Assembly: GCA_018261935.1 (NCBI GenBank)
Contig: JAGTRP010000009.1
Coordinates: 1-64,000, forward strand
Reading direction: 5' to 3'
Origin: Rhodocyclaceae bacterium
GTDB taxonomy: Bacteria; Pseudomonadota; Gammaproteobacteria; Burkholderiales; Rhodocyclaceae
Length of the DNA stretch: 64,000 nucleotides
The notes under the pieces are model-generated. The model saw only the letters and a list, made by a program, of their open reading frames with translations, did no database searches and was not told the DNA's origin. A program made the position numbers and the translations under genes. This document shows, piece after piece, positions 1-9,193 of this stretch. Each line of letters opens with the position of its first letter. The stretch's first letter is position 1.

Positions 1-1821
1 GCCCTCGGCCGCCTTGTTCGAGCCGTCCGCCGACATGGTGTCCGCCACCTTGGCATTCTCGGTGTTCTGCTTGATCGAGGCCGACATCTCCTCGATGGAA
101 GCGGAGGTCTCCTCGACGCTCGCTGCCTGCTCCGAGGAAGCCTGGGACAGGGACTGGGCCGTGGCCGAGACCTGGCTCGTGGCGGAAGCCAGGGTATCGG
201 CCGTCGCATTGACGTCGGCAATGATCTGGGCGAGCTTCGCCACGGTGTTGTTGACCGTATCCTTGAAGTCCTTGAGCTGGCCCTTGTAGTCGCCCTTGAC
301 GGTCCTGGTAAGGTCGCCCTTTTCCATCTCGACCAGCACGGAGACGGCTTCATTGACCGGCAGGATGACGCCATCCAGGGTGTCGTTGACCCCCTGCACG
401 ACCTTGCGGAAGTCGCCCTGGTGCTTGCTGGCATCGGCCCGGGTTTCGAGCTTGCCGGCGACGGCGGCGGCAGCCAGCAGGTTGGCGTCCGCCACCAGGG
501 CATTGACCGCGTCGATGGCCTGGTTGAGGTTGTTCTTGATGGTGTTGAAATCGCCGTTGTAGGTGTCGGTGATCTTGGCCGGGATGTTGCCCTTGGAGAT
601 GTCGTCCACATACCGGGCGGCGACGTTGAGGGGCCCGATGACCGCATCCAGGGTGTTGTTCACCCCCTGGACGATGGCCCGGTAGTCGCCCTGGTAGCGG
701 GACGCGTCCGCCCGGGTGGCGAGCCGGCCTTCGACGGCGGCGGTTTCCAGGCCCTTGGCTTCGGCGACCAGGGCATTGATGGCTTCGATCGCCTGGTTGA
801 GGTTGTTCTTGATGGTGTTGAAATCGCCGTTGTAGGTGTCGGTGATCTTGGGCGGCATGTCGCCCTTGGAGATGCGATCCACATAGTCGGCGGCCACATT
901 GAGCGGCCCGATGACCGCGTCCAGGGTGTCGTTGACCCCCTGCACGATCTTCCGGTAGTCGCCCTGGTGCTTGGAGGCATCGGCCCGGGTGGCGAGCTTG
1001 CCGGCCACGGCCGCCTGGCTCAGCATGCCGGCGTCGGCCAGCAAGGCTTGGATGGCCTTGAGCATGGACTGCATGGCCCCCATCAGTTGCCCGACCTCGT
1101 CATTGCCGTGGGATTCGATCCGGACCGTGAGGTCGCCCTTGGCGATGCGGTTGGCGGCATCCACCGCTTCGCCCACCGGCCGGGTGATGGTGCGGGTGAC
1201 CCACCAGGCAAAGCCGATGGCCAGGAGGGCGGACACGATGGCCAGGGTAACGATCAGGTTGCGGGTGGAGACGGCCATGTCGCCGGCTTCCTTGCCGACC
1301 TTGCTCATGCCTTCGGACTGGTGGTCAATCAATTCCTGCACCGCCCGGAGGTAGTCATTAAACGTCTTGCGCATCCGGCTCGTCATGAATTCGACGGCCT
1401 CGTCCCGCTTGCCGGCCTTCTGCAGCTCGATGAACCTGTCCTGGTCGCTTTCGTAGACCTTGCCGGCCTCCAACATTTTGGCGAAGGCTTTCTTGCCCTC
1501 CTCCGAATGGACCGTCTTCTGCAGCTTGTCGACATCACCGGCGATCTTCTTCCGGGCTTCCTGCACCCGATCCAGCTCTTTCTGCACGGCTTCACCCTTG
1601 ACCAGCGCGGAGTTGCGCAGGGCCCGGGCAATGACATTCACTTCATCGATGATGTTGTTGGCGACGACAACCTTGGGAAACTTGTCGTCGACCAGCACAC
1701 CGATTTCATTGTTGAGCTGGCCGACCCGCCAGACGGCCATGGTCGAGATGGCAATCAACAGCACCAGGACCAGTCCGAAACCGATCCCCAGTCGCATACC
1801 GATGCGTAGATTCTTGAACAT
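1..1821 (-). CDS. Methyl-accepting chemotaxis protein with repeated HAMP-like modules (C-terminus beyond window)
   Basis: This is an inner-membrane chemoreceptor that would signal to the CheA encoded just upstream in the same operon. It starts at ATG 1821 with residues MFKNLRIGMRLG and a first membrane helix at about residues 8-29. A helical periplasmic sensor of about 160 residues follows (4HB/Tar-like in look), then a second membrane helix (LIVTLAIVSALLAIGFAWWV) and a HAMP domain. After this come two exact-period 91-residue HAMP-like repeats plus degenerate copies, and then the start of the signalling helix (SQASSEQAASVEETSASIEE). The reading frame is open to base 1, so the cytoplasmic tip and C-terminus are missing. 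The ligand cannot be told from sequence. Confidence 0.93.
   Translation of the reverse strand, partial: MFKNLRIGMRLGIGFGLVLVLLIAISTMAVWRVGQLNNEIGVLVDDKFPKVVVANNIIDEVNVIARALRNSALVKGEAVQKELDRVQEARKKIAGDVDKLQKTVHSEEGKKAFAKMLEAGKVYESDQDRFIELQKAGKRDEAVEFMTSRMRKTFNDYLRAVQELIDHQSEGMSKVGKEAGDMAVSTRNLIVTLAIVSALLAIGFAWWVTRTITRPVGEAVDAANRIAKGDLTVRIESHGNDEVGQLMGAMQSMLKAIQALLADAGMLSQAAVAGKLATRADASKHQGDYRKIVQGVNDTLDAVIGPLNVAADYVDRISKGDMPPKITDTYNGDFNTIKNNLNQAIEAINALVAEAKGLETAAVEGRLATRADASRYQGDYRAIVQGVNNTLDAVIGPLNVAARYVDDISKGNIPAKITDTYNGDFNTIKNNLNQAIDAVNALVADANLLAAAAVAGKLETRADASKHQGDFRKVVQGVNDTLDGVILPVNEAVSVLVEMEKGDLTRTVKGDYKGQLKDFKDTVNNTVAKLAQIIADVNATADTLASATSQVSATAQSLSQASSEQAASVEETSASIEEMSASIKQNTENAKVADTMSADGSNKAAEG
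413..958 (-). repeat. Two tandem 273-bp coding repeats (HAMP-like modules) in the MCP gene
   Basis: The same segment recurs with a period of exactly 273 bp (91 codons): the marker TCGCCCTGG lies at 413, 686 and 959. Both full units encode the pattern GDYR.IVQGVN.TLDAVIGPLN, then the stretch ITDTYNGDFNTIKNNLNQAI. Partial copies flank them on both sides (GDFRKVVQGVNDTLDGVI downstream in the protein). Such arrays are known in poly-HAMP chemoreceptors; the DNA identity between units suggests a fairly recent internal duplication. Confidence 0.9.
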
Positions 1822-1874
1822 ATTCTTCTCCCAAGAGTGAACCAAGCCGTTACGTGCCAACGCCCAACTGAAAA

Positions 1875-4190
1875 TCATTCCGACATGGCAAAGGAAACGC
1901 CCGCGTTGAGCCGCCGGTCCCGGGTCGCGACGCGATGGACGAGTCCCGCCACATCGAGAATCAGCGCCACCTGGCCGTTGCCGAGGATGGTGAAGCCGGC
2001 GATGCCCTGCAGGCCGTTGAACACCACCCCCAGGGGACGGATGACCGTCTGGAATTCCCCCATCAGGTTCTCCACCACAAGGCCGGCGCGATGGCCGGCG
2101 TACTGGACGACGACGACGTTCTCGCGCCGCACCGGGTGGAGCATGAAGTCGAGTTCCGGATCGGACGCCACGGCGGTGGCAGTGTCGCCACTCGAACCCG
2201 AAGCGGCCCGGCCATCGCCGAAGCCCTCTTCGTCCGCCGGGTCCACCGCCGGCTGCGAGGGATCGGAGATGTCGAAAAGCTCCTTGAGGCGGATGAAGGG
2301 CAGCACTTCGCCCCGCAGGTTGAGGTGGTCGCGGCCCTGGGCGGCCTGGGTCTCGTCGGCGGAGAGTTCGACGCACTCGACCACCAGTTCCAGGGGCAGG
2401 ACGAAGGACGCCGCGCCCACCCCCACCAGGAAGCCGTCGATGATGGCCAGGGTCAGGGGCAGGCGGATGCGCATGGTGGTGCCCATCCCTTCGGCGCTCT
2501 GGATCTCGACGGTGCCGCGCAGGGCCATGATGTTGCGCCGCACCACGTCCATGCCGACGCCGCGCCCGGAGAGGTTGTTCACCTGCTCGGCGGTGGAGAA
2601 GCCGGCTTCGAAGATGAGGTTGTGGATCTCGTCGTCGCCCAGTTGCTGCTCCGGCTTGACGAGGCCCCGCTCGATGGCTTTCTTGAGGATGCGTTCCCGG
2701 TTGAGGCCGCCGCCGTCGTCGGAGACTTCGATGACGATGCTGCCGGAGTCGTGGTAGGCGTTGAGCCGGATGGTGCCGTGGGCCGGCTTGCCGCGGGCGA
2801 TGCGCTCCGCGGCCGCTTCGATGCCGTGGTCGAGGGAGTTGCGCACCAGATGGGTCAGGGGATCGCCGATCTTTTCCACGACCGTCTTGTCGAGCTCGGT
2901 CTCGGCGCCGGAAATTTCCAGGCGGATGTCCTTTTTCAGCTCGGCGCTCATGTCCCGCACGACCCGCTGGAATTTGTTGAAGGTAGCGCCGATCTGCACC
3001 ATGCGCAGGGTCAGCGCCGAATCCCGCACTTCCTCCACCAGGCGAGAGAGCCGGGCGGCGGCCTCGGACAGCTCCGGGATATTGGCGCGCTGGGCGATGA
3101 GACTGGTGCCGGCGCTGGCGATGATGAGCTCGCCGATCAGGTTGATGTGCTCATCCAGCTTCTCGGCATTGACGCGGATCAGGCTGCCTTCGGCGCTCTT
3201 CTGCTCCTTGACCTGCTTCTGCTTGTCCAGGGCGGCCTGGACCACCGGGGGATGAACGATGTTCTGCTCCACCAGCATCTCGCCGATGGGGTGCGGCGCC
3301 CCGTCCGCCGCGGCCTCCTGGCGGCGCAGGGCTTCGTCCAGTTCGGCGGGGGTCAGGGTGCCGCAGCCCATGAGGATTTCCCCCAGGCGCATCTCCTCCT
3401 CGGGCAGATCCCGGATCAGCTGCACATATTCGGAAACCTTGCTGTGGGGCGGCAGTATCCTGATCCGGGCATCGTCCCGGACGAAATCGAAGGCGCTGTC
3501 GATGGTGGCCTTGTCGGCATCGGTATGGAAGCTGATCTCGTAGCCCAGGTAGGAATCTTCCGGCTCCAGATCGGTCAGGCCCGGTACCGCGTCCACCAGG
3601 GTGACGATGTGGGCCACCCGGCCGAAGGTGGCCAGGTAGCGGATGATGGCCAGGGGGTCCAGGCCGTTCCGCAGCACATCGGGGTTGAAACGCAGGGAGA
3701 TGTGCCAGTTGTCGGTATCGGCGCCGCCGGTGGGGGGCGCCTGTTCCAGGCACACCGGCCTTTCCACCAGGGCATTTTCCGGTCTCCCGGCGGCAGGCTG
3801 CCCATCCAGGTAGGCCTTCAGCCGATCGGCCAGGGCCTGGCCGCTCTGCTCGGTTTCGGCATCCGGTTCGAGGCCGGCGGCGATGCGGTCCAGGAGCATT
3901 CCCAGGTGGTCCCGGACCGCCAGGAAAACGGCCACCAGGTCGGAATCGATGCCGATTTGATGGTTGCGCACCCGGTCCAGGACGCTTTCCGCCACGTGGG
4001 TGAATTTCACCACATGGTCGAGGCCGAAGAGGCCCGCCGACCCCTTGATGGTATGGGCGGCCCGGAAAATGGCGGCGATGGCATCGTCGTCGCCGGGAGC
4101 CTGCTCCACCTGCAGCAGGGCCTCCTCCATCTGCTCGAGCAGTTCGCGGCCCTCGACGATGAAGGTATGGAGCGCGTCGTCCAGATTCAT
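1875..4190 (-). CDS. cheA: Chemotaxis histidine kinase CheA with an MshEN-like insert
   Basis: Cytoplasmic kinase that passes phosphate from ATP via its HPt histidine to CheY and CheB. The N-terminal HPt domain has the phospho-accepting His46 in AAHTIKGSAGLFG. A P2-like region follows. Residues about 267-323 carry two 24-residue motifs (RLGEILMGCGTLTPAELDEA and PIGEMLVEQNIVHPPVVQAA, each ending in Q) that fit the MshEN pattern RLGxxLxxxGxIxxxxLxxxLxxQ. The dimerisation domain, the ATPase core (HLVRNSLDHGIE; DDGGG; SGRGVGMDVVR) and a C-terminal CheW-like domain follow. At 771 residues it is longer than the roughly 650 of E. coli CheA. It lies 12 bp after a STAS gene in the same operon. CheA identity is sure; the MshEN reading is by motif only. 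Confidence 0.95.
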   Translation of the reverse strand: MNLDDALHTFIVEGRELLEQMEEALLQVEQAPGDDDAIAAIFRAAHTIKGSAGLFGLDHVVKFTHVAESVLDRVRNHQIGIDSDLVAVFLAVRDHLGMLLDRIAAGLEPDAETEQSGQALADRLKAYLDGQPAAGRPENALVERPVCLEQAPPTGGADTDNWHISLRFNPDVLRNGLDPLAIIRYLATFGRVAHIVTLVDAVPGLTDLEPEDSYLGYEISFHTDADKATIDSAFDFVRDDARIRILPPHSKVSEYVQLIRDLPEEEMRLGEILMGCGTLTPAELDEALRRQEAAADGAPHPIGEMLVEQNIVHPPVVQAALDKQKQVKEQKSAEGSLIRVNAEKLDEHINLIGELIIASAGTSLIAQRANIPELSEAAARLSRLVEEVRDSALTLRMVQIGATFNKFQRVVRDMSAELKKDIRLEISGAETELDKTVVEKIGDPLTHLVRNSLDHGIEAAAERIARGKPAHGTIRLNAYHDSGSIVIEVSDDGGGLNRERILKKAIERGLVKPEQQLGDDEIHNLIFEAGFSTAEQVNNLSGRGVGMDVVRRNIMALRGTVEIQSAEGMGTTMRIRLPLTLAIIDGFLVGVGAASFVLPLELVVECVELSADETQAAQGRDHLNLRGEVLPFIRLKELFDISDPSQPAVDPADEEGFGDGRAASGSSGDTATAVASDPELDFMLHPVRRENVVVVQYAGHRAGLVVENLMGEFQTVIRPLGVVFNGLQGIAGFTILGNGQVALILDVAGLVHRVATRDRRLNAGVSFAMSE

Positions 4191-4202
4191 GATTTCTCCT
4201 TG

Positions 4203-4526
4203 TCAGGCCCGGGGGATCAGGACCGGATCGCCGAAATGGGCGGAAAGGTCGCAGACATCCAGGGTGTCCCGAACGACACCGCTGTGGCCGGTGAAGCGCA
4301 GGGGCTTGCGGCGGGCCGCCGCTTCCCGCTTGGCGGCCACCATCAGCTGCAGGCCGGCACTGTCCATTTCGCTCACCCCGGAAAGGTCCACTTCGGTTTC
4401 CTCCCCCTCTCCCAGGGCAGCCAGCAGCCGCTCCCGCAGGGCATGGGCCGTCGAGATGGTGAATTCCCCCTCGATGGCGGTCCGGTGGATGCGCTCTCCA
4501 CTTCCGTTCTTCCTGTCGTGCACCAT
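4203..4526 (-). CDS. STAS-domain protein (anti-anti-sigma-like)
   Basis: Small single-domain cytosolic STAS protein of about 107 residues. It holds the typical strand-loop DLSGVSEMDSAGLQLM, and the Ser in this loop is the residue that SpoIIAA-type proteins phosphorylate. Proteins of this kind next to cheA are common in proteobacteria and are thought to tune the kinase array or to act in partner switching; the target here is unknown. The start at 4526 is preferred over ATG 4532 because the AAGGA ribosome site abuts the earlier ATG. The stop lies 12 bp before cheA, which suggests one operon. Confidence 0.85.
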   Translation of the reverse strand: MVHDRKNGSGERIHRTAIEGEFTISTAHALRERLLAALGEGEETEVDLSGVSEMDSAGLQLMVAAKREAAARRKPLRFTGHSGVVRDTLDVCDLSAHFGDPVLIPRA

Positions 4527-4646
4527 GGGCATTCCTTTCCACTGGTTGGCAACCGCTTGCCGCCTGCGGAGGCGGCAAGCGTCCCCCTCGCCACCCAGGC
4601 ATGGGCGGCGCGGATCGAATCGTTTCGGCGAGGGGAGAGGTTTGTG

Positions 4647-4973
4647 CTAGGAGAAAGCCCTGGGGCCTTCTTCCACCGGCACGGGATCAGAGAAGTACTT
4701 GAGCAGCTTGCAGTAGCGCAGGACCTCCCGGACCGCCGGGGAGTAGTTGGTGAAACGCAGGGTCGTCGGGCACTTGGTCTTGAGCTGCAGCATGACTTGC
4801 AGTCCGGCCACGTCCATTTCCTGGACGCCGGAAAGATCCACTTCCAGGTGCCCATAGTCGGGTATGGCGGCAAGGACGGCGTCGCGGAAATGGAAGGCTG
4901 AATACACGGTCATCCCGCCTTCCATGCGGAAGCGACGGCCGGATTGGGTATCTTCTATATTGACGTTTCTCAT
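4647..4973 (-). CDS. STAS-domain protein lacking the phosphorylatable serine
   Basis: Second small STAS protein (108 residues), paralogous in layout to the one downstream. It has the same strand-loop, DLSGVQEMDVAGLQVM, but the usual Ser of the loop is Val, so it probably cannot be phosphorylated there. The start ATG 4973 has GGAG five bases upstream. It lies 9 bp after cheY and 120 bp before the next STAS gene, in the same operon. A constitutively 'unphosphorylated-like' or scaffold role is a guess from the missing Ser. Confidence 0.82.
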   Translation of the reverse strand: MRNVNIEDTQSGRRFRMEGGMTVYSAFHFRDAVLAAIPDYGHLEVDLSGVQEMDVAGLQVMLQLKTKCPTTLRFTNYSPAVREVLRYCKLLKYFSDPVPVEEGPRAFS

Positions 4974-4982
4974 CTCGGCTCC

Positions 4983-5348
4983 TTACATGATCAGTTTGGA
5001 TACGGCGGACAGCATCTGCTGGGGTTGGAATGGTTTGACGACCCAGGCCTTGGCGCCGGCGGCCTGGCCTTCTTGTTTCTTGCCTTCGCCGGCTTCGGTG
5101 GTGAGCATGATGACCGGCGTGAATTTGTAGTCGGGCAGCTGCTTGGCCGCCTTGAGGAAGGCAATGCCGTCCATGTTGGGCATATTCACGTCGCTGATGA
5201 TGAGATGCAGCTTGCGGCCGTCCAGCTTGCCCAGCGCATCCTTTCCGTCGCTGGCCTCGACGACCTCGTAACCGGCGCCTTTGAGGGTGATGCTGACGAC
5301 CTGCCGCAGGGAAGCGGAGTCGTCCACGATCATGACGGTTTTCGACAT
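4983..5348 (-). CDS. cheY: Single-domain response regulator CheY
   Basis: 121-residue receiver domain that takes phosphate from CheA and would bind the flagellar switch or another output. Visible residues are the acidic pair D9-D10 (VDDS), the phospho-acceptor D53 (ISDVNMPNMDG), the switch Thr (IMLTTEAG) and the conserved Lys (VVKPFQ). The start ATG 5348 is chosen because it begins the fold (MSKTVMIVDD) and has GAGAGG just upstream; a longer frame to 5465 adds a Pro-rich stretch with no homology. It sits between the 431-residue MCP-like gene and the STAS genes. Confidence 0.94.
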   Translation of the reverse strand: MSKTVMIVDDSASLRQVVSITLKGAGYEVVEASDGKDALGKLDGRKLHLIISDVNMPNMDGIAFLKAAKQLPDYKFTPVIMLTTEAGEGKKQEGQAAGAKAWVVKPFQPQQMLSAVSKLIM

Positions 5349-5364
5349 AGGAACCTCTCGATAC

Positions 5365-6627
5365 TCAGAAGAAGGTGATTTCGGTGGCGCCGGCCCCCTC
5401 CCGGGGCGTGGCGCCATGGTGCACCGCATGCTGCTCGGGTACGGTATAGGTGCGCGCCAGCTCATCGAGCCAGGTGGCGACGTCCATGGCAGGCGGCGTC
5501 CGGCCCGCGGCCGCCCCCTGCTCCTGCTCGACGAGCCGCGCCTTCAGCTTGTCCATGTCGCCGACCACATGGCCGAGAACCTGGCTGACCCGGTCCTGGA
5601 ACTGGAAGGCCACCAGGACATCGGCGATTTCCCCGCTGATGGACTGGCTGTGCTGGCGCAGGGCCAGGGAAGAGCCGGTCAGCCCGTTCGCCGCCTCGCG
5701 CAGCGAAGCGACGACCCGGCCCACCACCGTGCTAGACTGGTCCATCAGGGCCTCGTCCCGGGCCACGTATTCCACGGAGGAGGAGAGGGAGTCGGAAATG
5801 GCGCCATTGACCAGTTCGACGGTCTCGGTGATCTTCCTGCCGGTCTCCCCCGACAAATGGGAGAGCTTGCGCACCTCGTCGGCGACCACGGCGAAACCCC
5901 GCCCCGCCTCGCCGGCCCGGGCCGCCTCGATGGCGGCGTTCAGCGCCAGCAGGTTGGTCTGCTTGGCGATCTCGGCGACATCCCGGGCCATGGCCTTGAG
6001 ATGCTCCGTGTGGCTGGCCATGGCCGTGGCCTTCTCGAGCAGCGCGGTCCGGCTGGCAAGGGCGCTGCGCAGGGATTCGATGATGGAATCGAGTTTCTCC
6101 TCGGCCTCCCCGAGCAGGGTGGTCAAGGCGCCCCCCTCGCCCTGGGAGGTCGAAAGGGTCTTGTCGAGATCCACGGAAATCCCGGCGAAGCGGTTGGTCA
6201 GGGCGGTGATCGATTCCTCGGTCAGGCTGCGCATCATCCGGACCTGGGCGGACCAGATCGGCAGAACGCCGCCGCAAACCTTGTCCAGATCCTGGATGCA
6301 GCTGGCCCTGCGGTCGCACTGGCAGGGCTCCAGCTCGGCGCGCAGGAGGGACTGCGACTGCTGGAGCACGCTGCCGCAACGGCTGGCGAGCCAGCTGCCG
6401 AGGGCAGCCCCCGAGGCGACGATGGACAGCGCCAGGGCGATGGAAAGGGAGCCGCGTCCGCCGACCGCGAGGATGCAGGCGCCGGCGGCGCCGGCGAAGG
6501 CCAGGACGGGGAAAAGCACCACGGCTTTCCAGGGACTGGGGCCGGTACGGCGCAGCGCCGCCGAGCCTTCGGTTTCCAGGTTCTGCCACGGTTGCCGCGG
6601 CATCGCCGCGGCGAAATCCAGACTCAT
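5365..6627 (-). CDS. Short methyl-accepting protein with two membrane helices and a Cys cluster
   Basis: Chemoreceptor-like protein of about 420 residues. The N-terminus has two closely spaced membrane helices with almost no periplasmic loop. A four-Cys segment follows ([17 protein letters not shown]), then a coiled-coil signalling hairpin with the fully conserved tip ([20 protein letters not shown] then [14 protein letters not shown]). The lack of a periplasmic sensor and the Cys group suggest an internal or redox/metal cue, which is inference. The C-terminus ends in the hydrophobic TEITFF; this is not the NWETF CheR tether. Start ATG 6627 follows a GGGGGG ribosome site. It is the first gene of the chemotaxis operon, 16 bp before cheY. 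Confidence 0.88.
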   Translation of the reverse strand: MSLDFAAAMPRQPWQNLETEGSAALRRTGPSPWKAVVLFPVLAFAGAAGACILAVGGRGSLSIALALSIVASGAALGSWLASRCGSVLQQSQSLLRAELEPCQCDRRASCIQDLDKVCGGVLPIWSAQVRMMRSLTEESITALTNRFAGISVDLDKTLSTSQGEGGALTTLLGEAEEKLDSIIESLRSALASRTALLEKATAMASHTEHLKAMARDVAEIAKQTNLLALNAAIEAARAGEAGRGFAVVADEVRKLSHLSGETGRKITETVELVNGAISDSLSSSVEYVARDEALMDQSSTVVGRVVASLREAANGLTGSSLALRQHSQSISGEIADVLVAFQFQDRVSQVLGHVVGDMDKLKARLVEQEQGAAAGRTPPAMDVATWLDELARTYTVPEQHAVHHGATPREGAGATEITFF

Positions 6628-6793
6628 GCTGCCCCCCGTTGTTTTTGGTCGCTCCGGCAAACAGGCCGGCCTGCGTGTAGGAGATAGATTGCCGCTAGCG
6701 GTCCTGCGGGGGCATCAGGCCAGGATGATTTTGACGTAGGGGCCGATGACGCGCAGGTAGGAATATCCCTACGTCTTGTGCGGGCATGGCCGC

Positions 6794-9193
6794 TCAGGCG
6801 GCTGGCGCCGCCTCCATGCGCAGCTCCAAAGGATCCCAATCCCGCAGGAAGCCGGGGACATCGGCCGCCGGGCGCGGACGGCTGACGTAATAGCCCTGGA
6901 CCTGGTCGCAGCCCAGCTTCTGCAGGAAGGCCATCTGCTCCGCCGTTTCGGCGCCTTCGGCGATGACCTTGAGGCCGAGGTTGTGGGCCAGGGCGACGAT
7001 GGCGCAGACGATGGCCCGGTCGTGCTGGCTGCCGGAAATATCGATGACGAAGGAGCGGTCCACCTTGAGATGGTCGATGGGAAAGCGCTTGAGATAGCTC
7101 AGCGAGGAATAGCCGGTGCCGAAATCGTCGATGGCGATGCGCACGCCGATCTCCTTGAGGCGCGCCAGGGTTTCAGCCGCCCGCGCCGCGTCGCGCATCA
7201 GCATGCTTTCTGTCAGTTCCAGTTCGAGCAGGTGCACGGGCAGCCCGGTTTCGGCCAGGACCCGGGTGACGCTGCCGACGATATCGCTGTCGCGGAACTG
7301 GCGGGCCGAGATATTGACCGCCACCGAGAGGCTGTGTCCGCTCTGCCGATACCACAGAGCCGCCTGGCGGCAGGCTTCGGCCAGCACCCAGTCGCCGATC
7401 GGGACGATCTGGCCGCTGGCTTCGGCGATGGGAATGAACTCCGCCGGGGAGACACAGCCGAGATCCTCGGAATTCCAGCGGATCAGGGCTTCCACCCCCA
7501 CCACGGCGCCGCTGTCCAGATCCACCTGGGGCTGGTAATGGAGGCTGAATTCGGAACGCAGCAGCGCGTTGCGCAGGCGATTGCCGAGGTGGACGCGGCG
7601 CTGCACGACGGCGTTCATATCGTCCGTGTAGTAGCGGCACGCGCTCTTGCCGGATTCCTTGGCCGCGAACATGGCGGTATCGGCATTGCGCAGCAGGGTG
7701 TCGGCATCATCGGAGTCCACCGGCAAGACCGAGACGCCGATGCTGCAATTCACCGTCACCTCATGGCCCTCCAGGCACAGGGGGGCCGCCGCCGCCTCCA
7801 GCACCTTGTCCGCCAGGGGCTGGATGTCTTCCACCTGGGCCAGGTCCTCGACCAGGACCCCGAACTCGTCGCCGCCGATGCGGGCCACCGTGTCCGTTTC
7901 CCCCAGGGATTCCGCCAGCCGCAGCGCCATGCCTTTAAGGAGGTCGTCGCCGACGGCATGGCCGAGGCTGTCATTGACGTCCTTGAAATCGTCCAGGTCG
8001 ATCAGCATGATGGCGGCCAGGCGCCCTTTCCGCCGCGCCCGTGCCATGGCCTGCTGGACGCGTTCCCGGAAGATGCGCCGGTTCGGCAGGGCGGTCAGCG
8101 GATCGCAGGTCGCCTGGAACTGCAGCTGGATGCGCACTTGCTGCATTTCCGTGACGTCCCGCAGCACCAGCACGGCACCCCGTGGCGCCCCCCCGTCGCC
8201 GGGGATCGATGAAACGGCATACTGCACGGCATAGTGTCCTCCGCTGAGGGAGCGCAGGGTGCAGTACTGGGCAGCCGCCGGGGCCTGCCCCCCCCCCAGG
8301 CAATATTCCAGTTCCCCCAGGATGGAGGAGGCACTGGTGGCATCCAGGGTCTCCAGCACGCTGCCCAGACCGATGTCCGGAATCTCGTCCTCGGACAGGC
8401 CGATGAGGTGGCAGGCGACCGGATTCATGGACAGGACCCCAAGCTGGCGATCCACCACCACGACGCCATCGGCGATGGCATTCAGGATGGTTTCCACCGC
8501 CTCTTTTTCCAGCGGCGCCGCCGGACCTGCGCTGTCCATGCCGCAGCGCGGGCTGTCGGCCCCTTTGCCGCTCGCCGAAAGATAGGCGGCCCCGAGCCCG
8601 AGGAGGCCGTAGGCGTGGCCCAGGAGATTGAGGCCGGTGGCCGCATCCGGACCGGGAATGAAGCAGGCTTCGGCCCCCGCCGCCAGCAGGGCGGCCAGGA
8701 CGAGATAACGCAGGCCGGGATCGTCGTTGTCCCGGCGGCGGGCGGAAAAGACGGCCGCCAGGATCAGGGATCCGACCAGCATCGAGCGGATGAGGCCCGG
8801 CAGGGCCGGGCTGTCTTCGCCTGGACCATAGGCTGCAGGCAGGATTCCCGGCTGGGCCGCGACCCAGGCGCCGTGGAGGACGCAGACCAGGCTGACCCAC
8901 AGCATTCCCCAGCGCAGGCGATTGGACAGAACCGCGGAATGGGAGGCCAGCGCCAGGACGGCGCCGGCGACATACAGGGTCTCGGCGACGACCTGGAGGG
9001 CCAGGGCGGCCTCCCGGGACAGCCCCGCCATGGGGACGGGGAAGCGCCACGCCAGGGTGGCCAGGATGGCGGCGAAGCCTGCCATGATCCATACGCTCAT
9101 CAGTCCCGGGGCATCCAGGGAGCTGGCGGGCAGGATCGCGGGCTTCGCAATGGCGGACGGGTCGTCCGCGATCGGCAGGCGGCTTTTCGTCAT
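6794..9193 (-). CDS. Membrane PAS-GGDEF-EAL protein (c-di-GMP turnover)
   Basis: 799-residue inner-membrane protein. About seven hydrophobic segments (residues 30-210) form a membrane sensor, followed by a PAS domain (about 230-345), a GGDEF domain and an EAL domain. The GGDEF signature is intact (ARIGGDEFGV, near residue 440), as are the EAL signature (GVEALIRW, near 568) and the downstream DDFGTGYSSLSYL loop, so both diguanylate cyclase and phosphodiesterase activities are possible. Which one dominates cannot be read from sequence. Start ATG 9193 has GAGGACAAGC in front. It is the next gene upstream of the chemotaxis operon, separated by 166 bp. Confidence 0.93.
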   Translation of the reverse strand: MTKSRLPIADDPSAIAKPAILPASSLDAPGLMSVWIMAGFAAILATLAWRFPVPMAGLSREAALALQVVAETLYVAGAVLALASHSAVLSNRLRWGMLWVSLVCVLHGAWVAAQPGILPAAYGPGEDSPALPGLIRSMLVGSLILAAVFSARRRDNDDPGLRYLVLAALLAAGAEACFIPGPDAATGLNLLGHAYGLLGLGAAYLSASGKGADSPRCGMDSAGPAAPLEKEAVETILNAIADGVVVVDRQLGVLSMNPVACHLIGLSEDEIPDIGLGSVLETLDATSASSILGELEYCLGGGQAPAAAQYCTLRSLSGGHYAVQYAVSSIPGDGGAPRGAVLVLRDVTEMQQVRIQLQFQATCDPLTALPNRRIFRERVQQAMARARRKGRLAAIMLIDLDDFKDVNDSLGHAVGDDLLKGMALRLAESLGETDTVARIGGDEFGVLVEDLAQVEDIQPLADKVLEAAAAPLCLEGHEVTVNCSIGVSVLPVDSDDADTLLRNADTAMFAAKESGKSACRYYTDDMNAVVQRRVHLGNRLRNALLRSEFSLHYQPQVDLDSGAVVGVEALIRWNSEDLGCVSPAEFIPIAEASGQIVPIGDWVLAEACRQAALWYRQSGHSLSVAVNISARQFRDSDIVGSVTRVLAETGLPVHLLELELTESMLMRDAARAAETLARLKEIGVRIAIDDFGTGYSSLSYLKRFPIDHLKVDRSFVIDISGSQHDRAIVCAIVALAHNLGLKVIAEGAETAEQMAFLQKLGCDQVQGYYVSRPRPAADVPGFLRDWDPLELRMEAAPAA

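Noticed and set aside
421-4901. Long open frames on the plus strand (462 and 988 codons) opposite the MCP and cheA
   Set aside because: They are antisense to clear chemotaxis genes, are rich in Gly, Asp, His and Val as expected for reversed GC-rich codons, and show no domain.
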